From Cladosporium sp. IMV 00045 (Eukaryota > Ascomycota > Dothideomycetes > Cladosporiales > Cladosporiaceae): a stretch of 27,876 nt of DNA. Shown here in pieces: positions 18,562 through 27,876 of this stretch (positions are counted from its first letter, which is position 1; each line of letters opens with the position of its first letter). The DNA lies in NCBI GenBank assembly GCA_001931905.2, contig MSJI02000458.1, forward strand, positions 1-27,876, read 5' to 3'. The translations under genes and the position numbers were made by a program. The notes beneath the pieces are model-generated. The model made no database searches. It was not told the origin of the DNA and worked only from the letters and a program-made list of their open reading frames with translations.

Positions 18562-20077
18562 TTACTTCTTGCCAAAGAAATTCATAATGCTGCCCTGTCC
18601 AGGTTTAGCACCGCCTTTCTTCGCAGCGCCCTTCGCCGCAGGAGCAGGAGTCGGCTTGGCTTTCTTTGGAGCGGGTTCGTCCTCAGAGAATGACTCCCAT
18701 GCTGCTTCTTCCCTCGTCACTATTGCATTGTTAGAACTTTGACCGCATAATCAGCATTCTGAAGAGATCCTTACCGAGATAGCCTTCTTCGTCCTTGACC
18801 GTTTTCTTCTTCATCACTCTCCGCCTTCCGCGACGACGTCCATTCTCGACCGTCATGGTCTCCTTTGGCTCCTCCTCTTCTTTCTTCTCCTCGACCTCTT
18901 CCGCCACTTCATCTTTGGGCGCATCGAGAGCCTCATCGGAAGCTCCCTCAGCGGCGTCTTCCATGGGCTCGTCTTCAGCATCCATCATGGCTTCCAGCTC
19001 TGCTTGACGATCCTTCTTCGTCTTGCCAGTGCCGGCTGCAGCTTCAACTTCCTCATCTTCTGCTGGGTCGTCTGCGTTGTCGTCGGACATTCCACCCATG
19101 GGTTCGTCCTCCACAGGGGCAGGCGCTGGAGACGGTGCCACTGAGCTCTCGGTCGATGCTGCTTTCTTGGGTTTGTTTGCTCCCTTGGCGAAAGATTTGA
19201 AAATGTCAGAGGCCTGGCGCTTTGTCGTAACCGGTTTGGTGGCTGTCTTTTTCTTTGACGCATCTGTGTCCTTTTCTGGAACGGGGGTAGCTTTGGCGGA
19301 ATCGGGCTCGGACTCGTTCGAGGCCTTGGTGGCTTGCTTTTCCAGTGCAGGTGCTTTTGTCGGAGCGACTTTCGGTTTTGTCTCTTGCGTAACCTGCGGC
19401 GGTGGTCGCTTTTGTGTCCTTCTCTTGACGTTTGGGTTCTGGATCGCGCCGTACTGCTTCCAAGCTTCCAGAGGATCTTCGGAGGCGTAGTTGACGGCGA
19501 TTTTGCGGTTGCATTCGGTCAATGTTTGTATATCGCTCAAACCCCCGGCTGCGAGACTGTACACATGTATTCCCGTGATGTTCTCAAACGTTGCTTTGGC
19601 TTGTTCCAAGTGCTCCTCTTTCACCAGCAGTATCGATCGTACGGGAGTGGGTGTGCTTTCCTCTTCTGCAGGCTGAGGAGCCGAGCTGCTCGGAAGGGGC
19701 GGGCTGCTTTGCATCACTGTGTCTTCGCCATCCTGACTTTCCACGCCGTTGCTTTTGGGCTCGGTTGGTTGCGTGCGAGTGCCGGTGATGAGGTAGGTTG
19801 CGTGGACGCTGCCTGCTTTCTTTGCATTTTGTTTTCGATGGAACTCGAAGAGCATTCTGAAATGCTATTAGTCTTTGCCGCTAAGTATGGAGGTTGCGCA
19901 GATTACGTACTGTTTGGCCAGGTTGACGTGGACCTTCAATGCCCTGCTCAGCGAGCGGTAGCTCACCTGGAAGTAGTGTCAGCTTTTGAGCATTGATTGA
20001 ATAGTTTTTGAGCGTACCAGCTGCTGTTCATTAAGCACATTGACCGCCAGGTACTCTGTGTAATCTTCAGACATCAT
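18562..20077 (-). CDS. POL32: DNA polymerase delta third subunit (Pol32/Cdc27/POLD3)
   Basis: Model on the minus strand: complement(join(18562..18719, 18775..19856, 19911..19966, 20018..20077)), 451 residues. The introns are 55, 54 and 51 nt, all GT-AG, and the frame is kept. The N-terminal domain (about 1-175) includes the typical opening EYLAVNVLNEQQLVSYRSLS, the segment LKVHVNLAKQMLFEFH built from three exons, and a later VYSL..G block. The middle is highly charged and low in complexity (Lys, Glu, Ala, Pro). The C-terminus carries a PCNA-interacting PIP box, QGSIMNFF (441-448), followed by GKK at the very end, as in Pol32 and p66. The subunit links polymerase delta to PCNA for lagging-strand and repair synthesis. 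The start at 20077 (or the next codon, 20074) matches the family; the frame stays open upstream to an ATG at 20230. It ends 110 bp from the convergent GT8 gene. Confidence 0.93.
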
Positions 20078-20294
20078 GTTTGGCTTGTCAAGTACCAAGA
20101 AACAATGATGTGAAGTTTGGACGGTTGACGTTATTGTAGAACGCGTAGAGTGCTTGAAGGTTGGACAGCGCGTCGTGGGGAAAAGGTGTGGCGGAAATTG
20201 CTCGGAGGAAAATCGGTGAGGTCTTGACATCCAAAGTCAGTGTTGTTGAAGGCAGATTGTATGTGACAAAGAATATTCGAGGGCAAAACAAAAA
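20078..20294. promoter_or_regulatory. Shared divergent promoter of POL32 and the cofactor D gene
   Basis: Only 217 bp separate the two start codons, which face away from each other. The stretch contains a perfect MCB ACGCGT at 20141-20146 and a related GCGCGT at 20168-20173. MCB boxes are known to drive G1/S expression of replication genes in yeasts, which would suit POL32. One hexamer is weak evidence, because ACGCGT occurs several times elsewhere in the window. Confidence 0.5.
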
Positions 20295-23200
20295 ATGGAG
20301 CAGATTGAAGAAGAGGACGATGTTAGGCTAGCCAAGGCATCGGCGAGCTTGCTGTCAGATCTCGAAGAGCATCTACCCAAACTGCTGTGGAAGCCTTCCA
20401 GGAGCGATACCAACAACCGTAGCTCTGTACATTCTCGCGTGAGACGCAAGGATCTTGACTATATCGTCAATCTGGTATGAAAAGGTTTGTGGTTGATGGT
20501 CCTATTGATAGACGACTAACTTTTCTTTTAGATCGAGCCTTTCCAGAGTGAACCACACCTCCTTGATACGAGGCTAAAGAGCATATTGCCACCTATCATT
20601 GATGCCTACCTTGCTTCGCTCCTCAAGGCCACGCCCAGTCACGTCGAACCTCATTTGGACATACGAACCGCTCTGGCAACGATTCTATACACTCTCTGCA
20701 AAGTCCGTGGCGCCAAGGTCATCGTCGGGTTCTTCATCAATGAGCCTCGCTATCTGGAATCAATCTTATCCAGCCTGGAAGAAGTAGCTTCCAGCAACGA
20801 GGATGCTGACTGGAAAATGCCGTATGTCTTACTGCTATGGCTTTCACATCTCCTTCTGACCCCGTTTGATCTGGCATCCATATCAGCTACACCGGTTGGA
20901 GGAGGAGGTCAACCAGTAGGATTGCAACTACCAGACACTTTACCTCCTGTTGCCCAACGAATCATTCAAATGGGAACGGAATATCTTTCGGCATCGACAA
21001 AGGCACAAGATGCTGCTGCCGCTATGCTCGTGCGGCTTGTCATTCGGCCAGATATGCAAAAGCTGCGTCTAGGAGACTCTCTGGTCGACTACGCCATTGG
21101 TCGACTTTCACCAGCTGCAGATTTACCAAGTTCGATATATCACCAGCTCGGCCCCTTGAGGTTTCTTGCGGGCATCGCAACTTCAGCAGATCTTGGACAT
21201 CTGGTACCAAAGGTATATCGCGCATGCGAGAGGCTCGACAATGATGAAAGTGCGTCTCCAGTTGCGACGAATGCCGTTGGCAAAAAGTTGACGGTGAAGG
21301 CGTTCCGAAACATCGCGATACTGACGCTTCGCTCTTCTTCAATCTCCGGGCCCTTGCTCAGCTTTCTCGAAACTACTGGCGTGCTAGAGGATGTCATCGA
21401 CCACCTCCTGCAATCTCTAGGTGACCGAGACACACCGGTGAGATATGCAGCTGCTAAAGCAATCAGTCGCATCATATCCGAACTCGAGCCTGAAATGGGA
21501 CACGAAGTCATCCAAGCCGTCCTGGATACTTTCAAAGAGGACATACCTCGAACTTCTACAAACATCGATTATCAGACGGTCAATGCGCTGAAATGGCATG
21601 GACTGACTCTTACGTTGTCACACGCACTATTCAAGCGTTCGGCATCACCTGCTCAACTGCCAGATATACTTGAGGCACTCGTCTCTGCGCTGAACTTTGA
21701 ACAACGCACGGCGACCGGAAGCAGTATTGGCACCAATGTACGTGACGCAGCGAATTTCGGAATCTGGTCTCTTTCCAGGAGGTACACATTCAATGAGCTC
21801 TCCTCGGTCGATGCAGAGACTCTGCGTTTCACGTCTGATACATCCAATGGCATGACCGTAATTCAAGCCATGGCGATACAGCTGCTGCTCTCTGCGTGTT
21901 TAGACCCAGCTGGTAACATCCGTCGAGGATCCTCTGCCGCCCTACAAGAGCTTATCGGCCGCCATCCCCACCACGTCATTGAAGGTATCTCGGTCGTGCA
22001 GATCGTTGACTATCAAGCTGTTGGCTTGCGAAAGCGTGCTTTGGTCGATGTCGCCGGCAAGGCTGCTGCGCTCGATCGTTCATATTGGGAAGCACTTATT
22101 GGTGGCTTGATACAATGGAGAGGCCTGCGCTCAGTGGATGTAGCTTCACGTGAGGCTGCAGCAGAATCGCTGGCGTGTTTGGTATCCGTCAATACAGAGC
22201 CAGGCAATCAGCAGTACATTAGCGAACTTTTGCTCGCTGAGCTGGAGCATTCATCACCTTCTGACATCGAGTCTTTACACGGATTGCTCTGCTCACTTTC
22301 CAGCTTGCTACTGGTATACGACGATACCAGTTCACCTGCACATTCATCGTTGTTGCATCGCCGGTATTGGGACGGTGTGAAATCCACCGGTGCATTTCAA
22401 GTCGACCTCAATCCAAGATCTCTCAAGTCAGAACTTCCTGTCGCCGCTTCGAGGCTGGTCACAGAGGTCTGTCGCCATGAAAAGGTTTATGTCGCAGAAA
22501 ATGGCACCGATGGTGCGGTTTCATTCGCTGACATGGACCACCTGGTACAACGCCTTCTCGCTCGTCATGAAGATGCAATCTTGCATGTCGTGCCTGAAAT
22601 GAGCAAACAGCTGTATCACCTCAGGAAACTGACATCTGAGCCCTTGGGATGCATCGACATTCAAAAGTTGGTCAAGGCAGTCAGATCTGATGGTTCAAGA
22701 GCTGTATTGAGTGGTGCTGGTAGGGCCATCGCTCTAGGCACAATTACCGCGCAGCGCGAAGACGGGCTAGTCGACGAGGCATCTGCTCTTGCTATCTCTA
22801 CATTGGCGAGTTTGACCACAGTAATGAATGTTGAATGGAGGGTCGTTGGGTTACGGGCCTTGCAGTTGTCTCTAGAAGGCCTCACCTCTGCGTCGAAATG
22901 GGATCCCGAGATCCTTGCAACCGTGGTGAACGCCTTACATACTGGCATGACTGACCATACAATCGACGAGCGTGGCGACATTGGCTCACTCGTTCGTTTG
23001 CAAGCTTTGACCTGCGTTTCTCGTCTTCTCGCCCTGAACACCATCGATCTCGATGACGATCATTCTCAAGTCCTTCAGTCAGACGTTCTAAGGTTGTCTC
23101 TCGAGAAGCTCGACCGTGTCCGTGGTCGCGCGGCTGTCTGCCGGCAGCAGCATTTTTCGGGTAGGTTGGCGGTCCAGCATACCGACAACATCAATAGCGA

Positions 23201-23840
23201 GGCGTACCTGCGCTCTGCTTTCGATCCAATCTTCGATCCCACCACCGCACCGTGGGCTCTACGCGCCCTCGTCGAAGGCGCCATCTCATGCGCGGGTATC
23301 AGCGGAGAGTCTCTGTTGCAGACAACACGCTCAATCCTCGCGAAATCGCTCTACGCTACCGATTCCGCTCACTTACACATCGTGCTAACCACCTACTCCG
23401 AGCTTCTCCGCGACTTGCTTATGCCTTCGACCCCAAACGCAAGCAACCTCATGCTCGCCGCTCTAGATCTCCTCGCCTTCTTCCTCGACATGCGAATCCC
23501 ACAAAGACTGGTCGGTGCACACACTGGCTTCAAGTGGCGAAACCTCCTGTCGACCGTGCAGAAGTCACATCATAAGAGTTCCGATGTGCCGAAACTTCTA
23601 GCCGCTGTCAATGTCTATAAAGGCTTGGCTGAGGTTGAAAGCATTCGAGTCGAGGTCATCAAGAAGCTGCTGAGTATGCTGGCAACGAATCCCTACCCGC
23701 GTGTGAAGGTCGCGGTCGCTGAGGCGGCGTATGAGGTTCTAAGGGTTGAAGAGATGAAGAGTTTGAATTGGACGGAGAAAGGGGTGCAGCAAAGTAAGCT
23801 GATTGGTGAGATGAAGGGAAGGTTTGTTGAGACCGTTTAG
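20295..23840 (+). CDS. TBCD: Tubulin-folding cofactor D (TBCD; Alp1/Cin1)
   Basis: Model: join(20295..20474, 20532..23840), 1162 residues. The ATG sits in good context (AAAAATGG). The first exon gives 60 residues; the 57-nt intron has donor GTATGA and acceptor TTTTAG and is phase 0, joining IVNL to IEPFQSEPHLLD. The remainder is one open frame. The protein is helical throughout, with HEAT/ARM-like repeats, and has the beginning typical of the family (acidic head, then LLDxxL and a RTALATILYTLCKVRG block near 110-125). The C-terminal third (about 880-1090) corresponds to the TBCD C-terminal domain, including RKRALVDVAGKAA-like and PRVKVAVAEAAYEVL-like helices. Cofactor D binds beta-tubulin, works with cofactors C and E in assembling alpha/beta-tubulin dimers, and affects microtubule stability. 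The length fits fungal and animal members (about 1100-1200). Codons turn G-rich near the 3' end. Confidence 0.92.
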
Positions 23841-24021
23841 GATAACTAGTATTTGACTGAATCGTGTGATTCGTAAGGCTCTCCTGGTGTTGTATGAACG
23901 TGACAACTAAGATTATGGGCAATACCAATCCAATATGGGTCGATGGGAACATCTAAGGGTTAGTGATAAAGACTACTGGAGCGTTATCAGTTCCTCGACA
24001 ACTCAGCAGCACGAATCACTT

Positions 24022-25603
24022 CTAGTCCCTCTTCGCCTCCGCAGTGACACCCTCACGCTGCACGCTATCCCCCGAAGTCGAACTAACACCCGCCTCGACA
24101 CCCTCGATCTGCTGCTCACGAATGACGCCGTGAGTGATCTTATCCATGGGCTGAAACCCCTCCCAGTCACCGATCTGCTCGTCAAAGAACTGATCCAAAT
24201 CCAAGCCCAGCATCTCCACCTCTTCACTGACGCGCAAGTGCATGCCGGGGATGTACTTGAGAATGAGCAGCAGGATGCACGACACGACGAAGGAGTAAGC
24301 GGAGATGGCGGTGATCTCAGCAAACTGCTTGCCGACCTGCATACCGTTGCCATTGATTCCGCCGGGCGCTTCGGTCGCGCCATCGAGCATGCTGATGGCC
24401 TGGTCGGCGAAGATGCCCGTCAGGAACGAGCCCATCATGCCGCCGATGCCGTGCAGTTTGAAGACGTAGAGGCCCTCGTCGATCTTGAGCCATTCGTTCA
24501 GGTTCTGGAGGGAGGAGCATACCACGGCTGTCAGGAAGCCGATGACCGCTGCGAGCCAGAGCGAGACGTAGCCGGCGGCGGGTGTGATGCCGACCAGACC
24601 GGCGATGGCTCCCTCGCAGGCTCCGACGACGGAGAAACGGCCTTTGGTGCGGATGTAGTCGACGAGCACCCAGCCAATCGCACCGGTGGAGGCAGCGACG
24701 TTGGTGTTGAAGGCAGCGTACCTGGTGATGGGAGTTAGTAAACGATGCGATAAGTAAAACCAAGGACAGGATCAACTCACATCGCACGCACAGTCGCGTT
24801 GAGAGTACTTCCACCGTTGAAGCCGAACCAACCAAACCAAATCAGAACAGTGCCGAGAAAAACGAGTGTGGTGTTGTGCGGCTTGCCATGCGACGCTTGG
24901 CCGGCACTCTTACGCTTGCCCAGGACGAAGGCGTACGCCAGACCAGCCCAACCAGAGGCAATGTGAACGGGTCCACCTCCAGCGTAGTCCAAAGAGGGGA
25001 GATTGAACAGCCAACCGTTGGAGTTCCAAGTCCAGCACGCAATGGGACAGTATACGATCGTGGCCCAGCAGAAAGCGAAGACCAAGCTAGGCAAGATGCG
25101 TCCACGCTCGAATGAACCACCGATCACGATCTGGACGGTGCAAGCGCAGAAGAGGAGTTGGTACAGGCAGAAGACGATCTCAGGAATGTCTGCATTGCCT
25201 GGAGAGGGAGCGGCAGCAACGTTCTTGAGACCGAAGTTCGCCATGTCGCCAATGAAGGCTGATGCTGTCCGGCTATAGGCGAGCGTGTAGCCCCAGAAGC
25301 ACCACTGGAATGTCGTGATAGCAGCGACCATGATCGATTGGAAGAGGAGGGAGAGCGAGCTCTTGCGGCGTGCGAGACCGCCATAGAGCAGACCGATACC
25401 GGGGATGATGAGCCAAACAATGTAGCCGCAAAACACCAGGTAGGTGTAGTGGTATTCAACCCCGGCGTATTGCGCGTTGACATCAACCTCCAACGGATTG
25501 CCGCCCGCTGGCTGAGCTGGATCGAACTCTGGCTGAGGAGAGGTCAGCCGTGGATTGCAAAATAGCGATTCAGAAACGTTGGTCTACTAACACCGTCCGA
25601 CAT
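24022..25603 (-). CDS. mep2: Ammonium transporter, Mep2-type (AMT/MEP/Rh family)
   Basis: Model on the minus strand: complement(join(24022..24721, 24781..25532, 25592..25603)), 487 residues. The first coding exon is only 12 nt (Met-Ser-Asp-Gly). Both introns are 59 nt; intron 1 has donor GTTAGT and branch CTGAC, intron 2 donor GTGAGT and branch CTAAC. About eleven membrane segments are expected; the first is near residues 35-55 (LVFCGYIVWLIIPGIGLLYG). The family signature DYAGGGPVHIASG gives Asp186 and the first pore histidine, His194; HGIGGMMG gives the second, His345. Having both histidines places it with Mep2-like transporters, whereas Mep1/Mep3 types carry Glu at the first site. The cytosolic C-terminal region starts near residue 410 and contains GLDLDQFFDEQIGDWEGF. 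The protein imports ammonium at the plasma membrane, and Mep2 members may also sense it. Its upstream region carries several GATA sites, consistent with nitrogen control. Confidence 0.95.
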
Positions 25604-26300
25604 GTTGTTTGTTGTGCTTGATTCGAGTTGATGGGTGTGAACTAAGAGAAAATAATGTTCAAGAATGAATTGAGGGGCGTAGCAGGCCCTCTACCGTCCA
25701 GTAACGAAGGAATCGGAGGGAGCAAACAAAGGAATGCCACGAGGAACTCGACAGGAAGAGCTGTTCTTTAGATAGCTCATTCGTACTGCTGCCAAGCAAC
25801 AACCGACGAGAGACTAGTGATCCCGCGCCATTCTCAAAGAGCAATAAGATTTCATATCGCTTGAGTGCAGCAGAAGCTTGTCGTGAAGGGTGTAGTCTCA
25901 GACACCCTTGATCCCTTCCATCGGTCACCGCCGCTCCGTTTGTTGAAGACCATAAGTACCCACCCTGCACGAGCTGCGGTGCTGCGGCCTGTGATCTTGC
26001 AGCTTCACGACATACCAACGCCTCACTTCGCTTCGGCAAACCGAAATGCGCCGAAGATCAGTTGGGCGGGACATCTTTTGGTGTAGCTTTCACCAACGAG
26101 ATAAGTCGACTGAGAATATTGCCACGAGTATCCTGATCCTGAGTGGTCAGGTTTGCCGTGTGAAGTCGCGATAAACAAAGAAGCTGGACCCTAGTTCACC
26201 ATGCGGGTAGCGTGCTGCGACCTGGAGGCGTTCGCTTGTGGCGCTTCTACATGAACGCTTATCTTTACGGGAAAGATAAGGACTGAAGAGCGTTCGCGGA
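25604..26300 (-). promoter_or_regulatory. Upstream control region of the ammonium transporter with GATA cluster
   Basis: HGATAR sites (recognised by AreA/Nit2-type GATA factors) are at 25770-25775 (AGATAG), 26099-26104 (AGATAA), 26169-26174 (CGATAA) and twice in the palindrome at 26258-26280. Four of the five lie within 182 bp. In filamentous fungi, ammonium transporter genes are known targets of AreA under nitrogen limitation. No other gene is seen in this stretch. Confidence 0.6.
26258..26280. promoter_or_regulatory. Perfect GATA inverted repeat (9-bp arms, 5-bp spacer)
   Basis: CTTATCTTT at 26258-26266 and AAAGATAAG at 26272-26280 are exact reverse complements around ACGGG. Each arm contains an AGATAA core. 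It is about 655-677 bp upstream of the transporter ATG. Paired GATA sites are preferred targets of AreA/NIT2-type regulators. Confidence 0.7.
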
Positions 26301-27640
26301 GCGAGATTGCGAGTACAGTAGTTTGTAAAACTATTATTCCACTGGCAAATATCGGCGTGTTTTGCAAGCGAGGCAATCCAGGTGTGTCTGGACTGCTCGC
26401 ATCCCTGGACTGGCGCTTACGACGATATTGCCTGCGAGGGCTGCACAAGGTGTTGGTCAGAATCCTTGGGTCCGGTGCATGCATGTCTTTTTCGTCGTGC
26501 TACTTTTTCAAATGTCGTCTGGTCGTTCTTGTGCAACCCAAGACGGGGCAATTAAACACCGCCCTCGCGCGCAAACACGACATTTGTTTCCAACAATCGC
26601 TTCCACTCGGTTGGTGCTTAGGGGTGAGTTTTGCTTGTGAAGAAGGCGATGAGCACCCGGCAGTAGAGTTGTTGATATTGGAGGAATATTCATTCGCCAT
26701 AACTAGGTCCCGGCATGAACGAAAGAAGAAAAGATGTTGTAGGTACATGTAGTGTCTCAGAAGGAACCGATGTCTGCTGATGTTGGCACCACTTGGCGAC
26801 CAGGTGGAGCCAGGCAGCAAATAGTGGGCTCGCGACATCAACACATCTTTGAGGTATCTCACATCACCTTTGCTTATATGACACACCTCTAAACAATCTC
26901 ACATCGACTGATCCTGAAGAAAGTCAATACCGATCATGTTTCTTGTGATACCTGGATCTTCTTCCTTCATTCCCTTGTCAGGCGTTCGACGACCCCTGTT
27001 TCAAGAGCACAAGCAACGTGTCGTGCAACAGTATTCTCTTAGTGTCATACAAACAGATGGAAGAAACAGATACGCGTGCTTCTTCTCAGTTTCTAGTCAT
27101 CTAGAAATCACTTTACAAAGGGTTACTCTGGCTGAATCCTAGGCAATACGACACCAATTGTCCGCAACGAGCGTATGGTACAGCTGCTCGCCAATGTCTT
27201 GCAGGCTCCTGGTGGACTACGAGCAAACAAAACTGCTTACTTCTCGCTGTCTAGAGCATGAAAAGTTATCCATTTAGTCACTCCACGTTCCACTGCATTT
27301 TCAGGCGACAGACGCGGGCTGCGAGACGAAAGCTGCACGAAAGACATCAGGACAGCGAAGCCATACAAGTGCTTGTCGCTTTCGGGAACACCCGAAGTCT
27401 GGTTGGTCAGTATCGGACGTCCCTTCACGTTTGCTGTTGTTTCTCAATGGTAAACAATCAAACGTAAGACTACCTTGTGCCAGGCGAGAGACAGCAAATG
27501 TCATCCTTGTAAGACAAATTCGAGGTCGTAGAGATGACTTCGAGTTTGAGATTCTTTGGATCCCAATTACCCTAATGATTTGTATTTTGACCATGCAATA
27601 CAACATGTACACTCTAAGAAATTCGCACCTCTATCACCCT
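26301..27640. other. Gap without a recognised gene
   Basis: No frame here resembles a known protein; the longest are about 100-130 codons and overlap on both strands. The right end is the 3' region of the complex I gene that starts outside the window. Small symmetric elements are TAGTTT-GTA-AAACTA at 26319-26333 and CCACTTGG-CGA-CCAGGTGG at 26789-26807 (one G/T mismatch). A TATA-like TTATATGA is near 26873-26881, but no gene follows it convincingly. Confidence 0.5.
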
Positions 27641-27876
27641 CTATTTCGTCCTGACCTGCTTCAGCTTGCCGGGGCTGTAGACGAACTGTGTAGCATAGGC
27701 CTTGGGGACGATCTTGCGCTCGTTCGGCTCCTGGACGAAGTACTCGTAGCCCTGCTTGTTGGCAAAGTTGATCGCGTCGTCCTTGGTCTTGAAGTCGAGG
27801 CGGGTGCCCTGCATGGCGTCTGCGCTAGATTGCCAGCCCATGAGCGGGTTCTCCCACCTGTGGCCCTTGGACAGGA
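27641..27876 (-). CDS. NDUFS4: NADH:ubiquinone oxidoreductase 21 kDa subunit NDUFS4, C-terminal part
   Basis: Partial gene; its 5' part lies beyond the right edge. The stop codon TAG is at 27641-27643, and the frame is open to the window end (about 77 codons plus two bases). The visible protein contains the NDUFS4 signature: SKGHRWENPLMGW, SSADAMQG, FKTKDDAINFANKQGYEYFVQEP and a basic C-terminus ending VRTK. NDUFS4 is an accessory subunit of mitochondrial complex I in the peripheral (N-module side) arm, needed for stable assembly; the Neurospora equivalent is the 21 kDa subunit. The mitochondrial targeting sequence would be in the missing N-terminal part. No intron is seen in this portion. 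Confidence 0.93.
   Translation of the reverse strand, partial: LSKGHRWENPLMGWQSSADAMQGTRLDFKTKDDAINFANKQGYEYFVQEPNERKIVPKAYATQFVYSPGKLKQVRTK

Noticed and set aside
23935..24738. 267-codon open frame on + opposite the ammonium transporter
   Set aside because: It is the antisense shadow of transporter exon 3, caused by its codon bias; it crosses the intron and has no recognisable domain.

Overview
The window looks like nuclear DNA of a filamentous ascomycete (Pezizomycotina). A Dothideomycete is my best guess, but that is inference from general style and not a marker match. The reasons are: compact protein-coding genes with few introns of about 50-100 nt; GT(G/A/T)NGT-type donors, CTAAC/CTGAC branch sites and (C/T)AG acceptors; pyrimidine-rich leaders; and proteins typical of fungi (Tao3/Mor2 furry-type scaffold, Pol32, tubulin cofactor D, Mep-type ammonium transporter, fungal GT8 glycosyltransferase). 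I see no rRNA, tRNA, CRISPR array, transposase or phage signal.

Layout. 1-3.2 kb: no gene recognised; one clear hairpin at 558-618. 3.2-4.3 kb: CT-rich promoter/leader with two likely 5'-UTR introns, the second ending directly at the ATG. 4304-6233 (+): two-RRM RNA-binding protein of the MSSP/RBMS type, four coding exons. 6.2-8.5 kb: no gene, simple repeats and a tandem ACGCGT palindrome. 8913-16598 (+): a 2561-residue Tao3/Mor2/furry protein with an uninterrupted main exon and a probable intron just upstream. 17070-18451 (+): type II membrane GT8 glycosyltransferase, two exons. 18562-20077 (-): DNA polymerase delta subunit Pol32, four exons with a C-terminal PIP box. 20295-23840 (+): tubulin-folding cofactor D, two exons, head-to-head with POL32 across 217 bp. 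24022-25603 (-): Mep2-type ammonium transporter, three exons, with a cluster of GATA sites upstream. 26.3-27.6 kb: no gene recognised. 27641-27876 (-): C-terminal end of the NDUFS4 (21 kDa) subunit of complex I, cut by the window edge.

The genes are housekeeping genes of separate pathways (RNA binding, polarity signalling, glycosylation, DNA replication, microtubule biogenesis, nitrogen uptake, respiration). I do not see a gene cluster or a novel multi-gene system. The most interesting signals are seven NDR-kinase consensus sites (H-x-R-x-x-S/T) in the furry scaffold, a 9-bp GATA inverted repeat upstream of the ammonium transporter, a possible 4-nt first coding exon for TAO3, an open in-frame N-terminal extension of POL32, and a strong intergenic hairpin.
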